A program made the translations under genes and the position numbers. Below the pieces are notes generated by a model. That model was not told where the DNA came from. It ran no database searches and saw only the letters and a list, made by a program, of their open reading frames with translations. Source: Bacteroidales bacterium (GTDB lineage Bacteria > Bacteroidota > Bacteroidia > Bacteroidales > F082). Taken from it: a stretch of 64,000 bases of DNA. Below, piece by piece: positions 58,620 through 64,000 of the stretch (positions are counted from its first letter, which is position 1; each line of letters begins with the position of its first letter). The DNA lies in assembly GCA_016290215.1 (NCBI GenBank), contig JAEETH010000002.1, positions 1 through 64,000 on the forward strand, given 5' to 3'.

Positions 58620-60443
58620 ATGAAACGGTGGTGTTCCATAGTGTTTCTTGTTGGGATTGTGGCGTTTTCGGCCTGCAACCGCTTTGTAGAGACGCGCCAT
58701 GGCACGTCTCTACCAACCGACGTGTCGCCCGAATTGTCCGCCATCGACAGCCTGATGTGGCAGCGGCCCGACAGCGCGTTGGCTGTGCTGAGGGATTATT
58801 TAGACAATGACGGCGGAGACGCGGCACGCCATGCCTCTACGGGCGGAACATTCGATAACCATTATGCCCACCTCTTGTTAGCAGAATTGTTATATAAGAA
58901 CTACCAGTTCCAGACCAACCGCGCGGAATTGTTGGAGGCGGTGGATTATTACGATTCATTGTATGCGTGTACAGACGTTGCGCGCAACGTCTCTACCAAC
59001 GCCTTTTTGGACGCCCGCTCCCATTACATTAATGGTGTGGGGTATTACGAACAGGACAATGTGGTGGAGGCCTGTAAGGAATATTTTAAGGCATTGGAGG
59101 TGATGGAGAAGTGTTTCGAGGAAGAGGAATTAATAAATGAAAAAGCACAATTTCTAGCATATAACTATACTAGACTGTCAAGCATATTCTCTGATCTCTA
59201 TCTTCATGAGCAGGACATTTTTTTTGCTCAACAATCCATGACTTATTATAACAAACTGGACTTACCATCATGGAATACTGCACGAATGCTCAATGAAATT
59301 GGTTCGCAATATGACATGATGAAACAATTGGATAGTGCAACTTATTATTATCAGAAAGCAATAAATGTCTTGGACGACACTATCACCTTGATTTACAGAG
59401 ATATTTCTGCGCACCTAATCTATCTAGAATACAAGAAAGGTGTGTGTCAGGCGGAGACGGCAGAACAAAGGTTGCGCTATTTGCTTCAAAGTTCAGAAAG
59501 TGACAGAGAAAGTCAAGTACGCCACATGAACATAGGGGAATTGTTTTATCACGAAAAGAGGTACGATTCCGCATGGATGTATTTGAATAAGGTATTTAAC
59601 ACAACATCTAATGTGGGCTTAAAAAGACAGGCAGCCGAATGGCTTGTGGAAATTGGAAGAGCGAAAGGATTGGAAACACATGCCTATACGGATTTCCTGG
59701 CTCCTTTTGCCAACCAAGAAGAAAACAATAGCGAGACAAAATCGCAACTGACCGAGTTATATAAAGTATTTGGACAAGCCCAACAGGAGCGGAAACATCA
59801 AGAAGATATTCGGCAACACCGTAAACGATTAATTTCAATTATCGCCGGATGGTCGTTATTGACGCTCATTATCATCGTCTTATTCTATTATTTCAGCAGG
59901 CGCCGTAAACAGCATTACAAAACCCAGATTGAAACCGAGCGACAAACTCATAAGATACAGCAGGCTGCTCTGGCGGGAAGGCTCAAACGTAGCAATATGG
60001 CCCTGAAAAAACAGTTGAAACATAACATGGAGAACAATAACGCCAACCCGATGCAGCCCAAAGCCGACAAATATGAGGACGAGCCTATTTGCCAGCAAAT
60101 TTTATCTGTTTGTAATAATGAAAAAAATGCCATTAAGTCCACAGTTGCCCCTTCAGCCTATGCCGACATTGCCCTCACGGACACACAAAAGGCCGAGCTC
60201 AAAAATGTGGCTTTAGCGCATTATACGCCTCTGTTTGAAACACTGAAACAACAGCATCCCGAATTGAAGGAAAAAGATTTCATGTATTGTTATCTATGTC
60301 TTTTGGGCTTGGACAATATACAGATTGCCGCCATGTTACAATGTTCCTTCAGTACAATTTGGGACCGCGAAAAACGCCTGAAGAAGATCTTAGATTCCGA
60401 AGAACGTATTTCTGTTGTCCTTCATGGATTGATTATAAACTGA
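58620..60443 (+). CDS. TPR-repeat lipoprotein-type membrane regulator
   Basis: A 607-residue protein of a plan common in Bacteroidota: a lipoprotein-like N-terminus (KRWCSIVFLVGIVAFSAC, Cys19), helical TPR repeats (about 120-370, such as SATYYYQKAINVLDD), one membrane helix (LISIIAGWSLLTLIIIVLFY, about 403-424), a coiled coil and a C-terminal helical domain (KDFMYCYLCLLGLDNIQIAAML) with a LuxR-like helix-turn-helix look. Such proteins may sense envelope signals. The N-terminal 130 residues contain three in-frame copies of a 28-bp palindromic repeat. Regulatory target unknown. Confidence 0.75.
   Translation: MKRWCSIVFLVGIVAFSACNRFVETRHGTSLPTDVSPELSAIDSLMWQRPDSALAVLRDYLDNDGGDAARHASTGGTFDNHYAHLLLAELLYKNYQFQTNRAELLEAVDYYDSLYACTDVARNVSTNAFLDARSHYINGVGYYEQDNVVEACKEYFKALEVMEKCFEEEELINEKAQFLAYNYTRLSSIFSDLYLHEQDIFFAQQSMTYYNKLDLPSWNTARMLNEIGSQYDMMKQLDSATYYYQKAINVLDDTITLIYRDISAHLIYLEYKKGVCQAETAEQRLRYLLQSSESDRESQVRHMNIGELFYHEKRYDSAWMYLNKVFNTTSNVGLKRQAAEWLVEIGRAKGLETHAYTDFLAPFANQEENNSETKSQLTELYKVFGQAQQERKHQEDIRQHRKRLISIIAGWSLLTLIIIVLFYYFSRRRKQHYKTQIETERQTHKIQQAALAGRLKRSNMALKKQLKHNMENNNANPMQPKADKYEDEPICQQILSVCNNEKNAIKSTVAPSAYADIALTDTQKAELKNVALAHYTPLFETLKQQHPELKEKDFMYCYLCLLGLDNIQIAAMLQCSFSTIWDREKRLKKILDSEERISVVLHGLIIN
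58686..58713. repeat. 28-bp palindrome in TPR gene, copy 1
   Basis: Ends are GTAGAGACG and CGTCTCTAC, with one mismatched pair in the whole 28 bp. In frame, encoding VETRHGTSLP. Confidence 0.8.
58813..58840. repeat. 28-bp palindrome in TPR gene, copy 2 (degenerate)
   Basis: GCGGAGACG at the left, CCTCTAC at the right, with ACGCCAT in the centre. Encodes GGDAARHAST. Confidence 0.65.
58969..58996. repeat. 28-bp palindrome in TPR gene, copy 3
   Basis: GTACAGACGTTGCG pairs with CGCAACGTCTCTAC, one mismatched pair. Encodes TDVARNVST. Same length as copy 1. Confidence 0.8.
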
Positions 60444-60717
60444 TAATCAAGTTGTTGAATAAAAAACCGAAAAAACCGAATTCGTTTTCTCTTGACAAAT
60501 CTTTTTTTTAGTCGTTGCTTTGCTTTTGAATTATTTACTAATTATCATTATGCAAAAGCACATCAAACAATAAACAATGTCTTCGGTGATGTCGTATTCT
60601 CCCTTGTTTTGGACAATTTACCATCAGATTCACAGCAATAAAGACCAAAAAAGAATAATAATAAAAAAAATACATACCTTTGCATACAAAACTACAAACA
60701 AAAAAAATGATAACGCC
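60444..60717. other. Intergenic region before the T9SS protein gene
   Basis: A/T-rich. The only signals recognised are a TTTTTTTT run after AACCGAAAAAACCG (60464-60512), perhaps ending the TPR gene, and TACCTTTG at 60675-60682, a fair promoter element for the next gene. No RNA gene seen. Confidence 0.5.
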
Positions 60718-62022
60718 ATGAAAAGAACGCTACTAACCATCCTACTCTGCACCATGGCCATGGGCATCGGTTACGCCCAATTCACCGATGGCATGGTGAT
60801 GCAACCCTCCAGTGTCGTAGCAAAGCACTTCGATGCCTCAGGGCAGCTGATCAACGAAATGACCTCTACTTTCACTTATGATGAAGACGGGAAACTGATC
60901 CGTTATGACTTCCCAGACCATCAGCTTTGGAGCACTTACACCTACAACAATGACCTGCTGATGCAAGAATACACACGTCATGAAGGAGGCCACCCCGTCT
61001 ACAGCGAATCCTTCCAATATACATACGAAAACTACAAAGTCAAGACCAAATCACATCTTTGGGGAGCCATGAATGCCAGCGAATACTGGATCTACGAATA
61101 CAATAGCGAAGGCAGGGTCGAAAGGATAGACTACAAGGATGAATATGACGACGACTATCATATGCATTGGCTCTATGAATACGAGAACGATGGCAAGACC
61201 AAGATTGAGAACTACTGGACCTCATGGATCAGCCAAGGCATGTTGCTCAGAAAGAAAACCGTTTACCAATATGACGAAGCCTATAATTTGCTTACAACAC
61301 ATGTCGAGAACTACAGTGTTGAAGGCGAACTGGTCCAAACGACCCTGACCACCTACACCTACACGCCAAGCGGCAAGAAGGATTCGGAAATCACCCAGAC
61401 GCTCACCGACGGCGAATGGGACAATACGGAAATCATCCGGTATGTGTATGATGACAACGACCGCGTGACGGAATGGCAAGTGGGTGCCTGGTCGGACGAA
61501 AAGGGAGACTGGACGCTTACAAACAAAACCATCTATGCATTGGACGAGGAAGCGTTGACCTTGACTATGACGTTCTACAAGAAAAGCGGCGAGGAATGGA
61601 CATGGGAAGACTACGGATGGCTTGTCAACCATATCCAGCCTTTGTTTTACGAGCCTTATCTGACCGAACAGGAACACGCCCTACGCTTCCATGCCTACGA
61701 CGACCTGTATGACAGCGAACATATCAACCAATTCGTTTTTACGCTTACTGAGACGAACGAGCCCACCTATGTGAATACCCATGAGCAACAAGGCTCGAAA
61801 TTCAGCATCTTCCCCAATCCAAGCCAAGGCCAGCTGAAGGTAGAGTCCCCTTTAGACAACACCGTTATCCGTATTTACAACTTACAAGGTCAATTGGTTA
61901 TGGCCAAGTTATTTGATTTCAACACCGACATCAATGCCGAGAATTTGCCTTCAGGTATCTATCTTTGGGAGATATGGCACAACAGCCAGAAGCAGGCCTG
62001 TGGCAAATGGGTCAAGGAATAA
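60718..62022 (+). CDS. T9SS-secreted protein with YD-like repeats
   Basis: A 434-residue secreted protein: signal peptide (KRTLLTILLCTMAMGIGYAQ), then irregular beta repeats of the form 'tYtYdedGkl' (FTYDEDGKLIRYDF, YEYNSEGRVERIDY, YVYDDNDRVTEWQV), like RHS/YD-type repeats in Bacteroidota surface proteins, and a T9SS type A tail (IFPNPSQGQLKVESP to GKWVKE). Start at ATG 60718, just after the promoter element. Function unknown. It may be expressed apart from the protease gene, since a terminator lies between. Confidence 0.85.
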   Translation: MKRTLLTILLCTMAMGIGYAQFTDGMVMQPSSVVAKHFDASGQLINEMTSTFTYDEDGKLIRYDFPDHQLWSTYTYNNDLLMQEYTRHEGGHPVYSESFQYTYENYKVKTKSHLWGAMNASEYWIYEYNSEGRVERIDYKDEYDDDYHMHWLYEYENDGKTKIENYWTSWISQGMLLRKKTVYQYDEAYNLLTTHVENYSVEGELVQTTLTTYTYTPSGKKDSEITQTLTDGEWDNTEIIRYVYDDNDRVTEWQVGAWSDEKGDWTLTNKTIYALDEEALTLTMTFYKKSGEEWTWEDYGWLVNHIQPLFYEPYLTEQEHALRFHAYDDLYDSEHINQFVFTLTETNEPTYVNTHEQQGSKFSIFPNPSQGQLKVESPLDNTVIRIYNLQGQLVMAKLFDFNTDINAENLPSGIYLWEIWHNSQKQACGKWVKE

Positions 62023-62068
62023 TAAAGATAGCATTGTGTGATTTTTTGAACATTTTCCCTTGCATTTT

Positions 62069-62104
62069 AAAAGAAAGTCGTAATTTTACGGCTTTCTTTT
62101 TTGT
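62069..62104 (+). terminator. Intrinsic terminator
   Basis: AAAAGAAAG-T-CGTAA pairs with TTACG-G-CTTTCTTTT, with a T-run. It lies between the T9SS protein gene and the protease gene. Confidence 0.85.
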
Positions 62105-62128
62105 TTGTATATTGAAAAACAACATAAT

Positions 62129-64000
62129 ATGAAACGTATCTTATCTACGCTAGTTCTACTAATGGCCTTGCCCTTGTTCTCCATCGGCCAGGACTTCACC
62201 ATCACCGCTTCCGACCGCGGTCACATCAGCCTGCATTTCGAGCTCGGCGACTATAGCATCGACACCGTCGTGGTCGACGGTGAGATCATGCACAGCATAG
62301 CCACAAAAGGCATAGTAGTGCCTAACGAATACGGTCTGCCGGCACTGCCCACCTTCAACCGTTTCATCGCCATTCCGCAAGGCGCCAAAGCCATCGTCGA
62401 CGTCAGGATGAGTCGTGACGAACACATCATGGGCATCAACATTTCGCCCTCGGAAGGCAGCCGCTGCGAGAACGACCCTGAGCCTCCTTTCTTCAAAGAC
62501 CCGAAGGTGTATTCCCGCAACTGCTTCTATCCATCGGAGGCATGCTGCACCGCCGAGCCTCAGCAACTGCGTGGTGTCGACGTGATTCATATCGGTCTCA
62601 GCCCGTTCCAGTTCAACCCCGTGACACACGAGTTGGCTGTCCACCGCTCGATGGACATCGACATCCGCTTCGAGGGCGGCAACGGGCACTTCGGCGACGA
62701 TCGCCTGCGCTCTCCGTATTGGGATCCTATTCTGCAGAATAACATATTGAACTACAGCAGTCTGCCGAGTATTGACTATGATGCCCGCAGACAAGAATGG
62801 TCAAGAAACCGTGCCACAGGATGCGAATACCTCATCCTAACGCCCGACAACGAAGCCTTTATCGAGGCTGCACAGGAGTTGGCTAACTACCGCACCCGTC
62901 AAGGCATCCTCACCAAGGTGATGGCTATTGGGGAAACAGGTTCCACCACACCCGGCATGCTCAGGTTGTGGGTCAGAGACATCTATGCCAACTGGGACAT
63001 TCCTCCAGTGGCCGTGTGTATCTTAGCCGACCATGGCGAGGACATGACCCATTACATCCCAGCATTCCGCACCCAGAGTCCCAAAGACGGTTTCATCTCA
63101 TCTGACAACCCCTATGCCGACATCAATGACGACAACCTACCCGACATCAGTTTCTCGCGTCTTGTCGCACAAAACGAGTCGGAGCTGCCCATCTTCATCG
63201 GCAAGCAGATGGAGTATGAATACACCAACCCCTGCATGAACCTTTACTACTACAAACACCCTTTGACGGCCTCGGCATGGCAGACCACCTTATGGTTCCA
63301 AATCACCATTTCGACCATATACGGCTATCTCAGCCAACACGACAAGTTCCCCACCCGACTCAGCGAAATCCATTCCGGCACGCTGAGCGACCAGTGGTCG
63401 AGCGCCTCGGGCACCAGTGCCATCACTTCCTATTTCGGTCCCACCGGCCTTGGCTACATTCCTGCCACGCCTGGAGAACTCGGAGAATGGACGGGCGCCA
63501 CCAAAGACGATGTCATAGAAGCCTTCAACCGAGGCGCCTATATTGTGCAACACCGCGACCATGGGTGGACACAGAAATGGTACCAGCCCCTGATCCTTGT
63601 CAGCGACTTCAACGCCATCAACAACGTAGGGCAGATGCCCTTCCTTATCTCGGTCAACTGCAAGACGGGAGAATACGACTTCAGCTCGAACTGCTTTACT
63701 GAGGCCTTGATGCGTATGACCCGAGATGGGCAGAATGCGGGCATCGTTGGGGCCATCAGCCCGTCAGGACAAACCTATTCCTTTGCCAACGACATCTTTT
63801 TATGGGGTGTCTGGGATCTCTTCGACCCAACCTTCATGCCCGATTACGGTCCCAATGCCAGCCATGTGGCCGAGTGGATCCCTTCTTTCGCCATGGTGTC
63901 AGGCAAGTATTTCCTTGACCTCCACGTCTTCCCCAACACCAATGCAGACATGCGCACCACCATCTACAACACCTTCCACTCCCACTGCGACGCTTTTCTG
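62129..64000 (+). CDS. C25-family (gingipain-like) cysteine protease, 5' part
   Basis: The gene runs off the right edge; 624 codons are visible. It has a signal peptide (KRILSTLVLLMALPLFSIGQ), a propeptide-like beta-rich region (about 25-220, with VPNEYGLPALPTFNRFIAIP), and a C25 catalytic domain beginning CEYLILTPDNEAFIEAAQEL. The likely catalytic His478 (HRDHG) and Cys511 (SVNCKTG) are 33 residues apart, the same distance as I recall for the catalytic His and Cys of gingipain RgpB. ADINDDNLPDISFSRL fits the family's calcium-type loop and 'GRL/SRL' strand. Such proteases are secreted through T9SS; a sorting tail would be beyond the window. Confidence 0.87.
   Translation, partial: MKRILSTLVLLMALPLFSIGQDFTITASDRGHISLHFELGDYSIDTVVVDGEIMHSIATKGIVVPNEYGLPALPTFNRFIAIPQGAKAIVDVRMSRDEHIMGINISPSEGSRCENDPEPPFFKDPKVYSRNCFYPSEACCTAEPQQLRGVDVIHIGLSPFQFNPVTHELAVHRSMDIDIRFEGGNGHFGDDRLRSPYWDPILQNNILNYSSLPSIDYDARRQEWSRNRATGCEYLILTPDNEAFIEAAQELANYRTRQGILTKVMAIGETGSTTPGMLRLWVRDIYANWDIPPVAVCILADHGEDMTHYIPAFRTQSPKDGFISSDNPYADINDDNLPDISFSRLVAQNESELPIFIGKQMEYEYTNPCMNLYYYKHPLTASAWQTTLWFQITISTIYGYLSQHDKFPTRLSEIHSGTLSDQWSSASGTSAITSYFGPTGLGYIPATPGELGEWTGATKDDVIEAFNRGAYIVQHRDHGWTQKWYQPLILVSDFNAINNVGQMPFLISVNCKTGEYDFSSNCFTEALMRMTRDGQNAGIVGAISPSGQTYSFANDIFLWGVWDLFDPTFMPDYGPNASHVAEWIPSFAMVSGKYFLDLHVFPNTNADMRTTIYNTFHSHCDAFL

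Overview
The window looks like a chromosome segment of an uncultured Bacteroidales-type bacterium (Bacteroidota), probably a gut or rumen lineage. Evidence: four proteins with a C-terminal type IX secretion (T9SS) sorting domain, a gingipain-like C25 protease, lipoproteins with the GLPSGTLWATCNVGA (FISUMP) domain, DUF5606, DUF4834 and PCMD proteins, a B-C-D-G-E-A rnf operon, and promoters of the Bacteroidetes pattern (TTG or TTTG, about 19-21 bp, TAnnTTTG). I cannot name the family or species. No rRNA, tRNA, CRISPR array or insertion sequence with a transposase was seen.

Layout. 1-4.0 kb: a TolC-like efflux protein and an MacB/FtsX-type permease. 4.3-8.1 kb: a T9SS adhesin-like protein whose stop overlaps the start of a dicarboxylate/glutamate symporter. 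8.4-14.1 kb: htpG, followed by an accessory stretch in which the last codons of htpG recur twice, each time just after the toxin gene of a toxin-antitoxin pair. 14.1-19.9 kb: FISUMP lipoproteins, an AAA ATPase with a phased operator array, an outer-membrane barrel protein, two TPM-domain proteins and an FtsE-like ATPase. 19.9-24.2 kb: two glycosyltransferases, a Bro-N protein, and murB with an in-frame insert. 24.2-26.8 kb: pyrK-pyrD and small proteins. 26.8-30.6 kb: a compact operon of a steroid 5-alpha-reductase homologue, an Old Yellow Enzyme, a short-chain dehydrogenase and a PCMD surface protein. 30.7-33.2 kb: zinc peptidase, pepD and rpmH. 33.4-40.4 kb: methyltransferase, glycosyltransferases, DUF4834 and YfhO. 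40.5-49.6 kb: three paralogous surface proteins in tandem, two of them giants with T9SS signals. 49.6-52.4 kb: flippase and YihY. 52.6-58.5 kb: rseC-like gene and the rnf operon. 58.6-64 kb: a TPR lipoprotein-type regulator, a T9SS protein and the start of a C25 protease.

Two themes stand out. First, short palindromic repeats sit in frame inside real genes (tolC, murB, yfhO, the TPR gene), and arrays with a 7-8 bp period fill many intergenic gaps, one even splitting the rnf operon. Second, two gene sets deserve attention: the 5-alpha-reductase/OYE/SDR operon, which resembles gut-bacterial steroid or bile-acid reducing clusters, and the repeated htpG tail with toxin-antitoxin cassettes.
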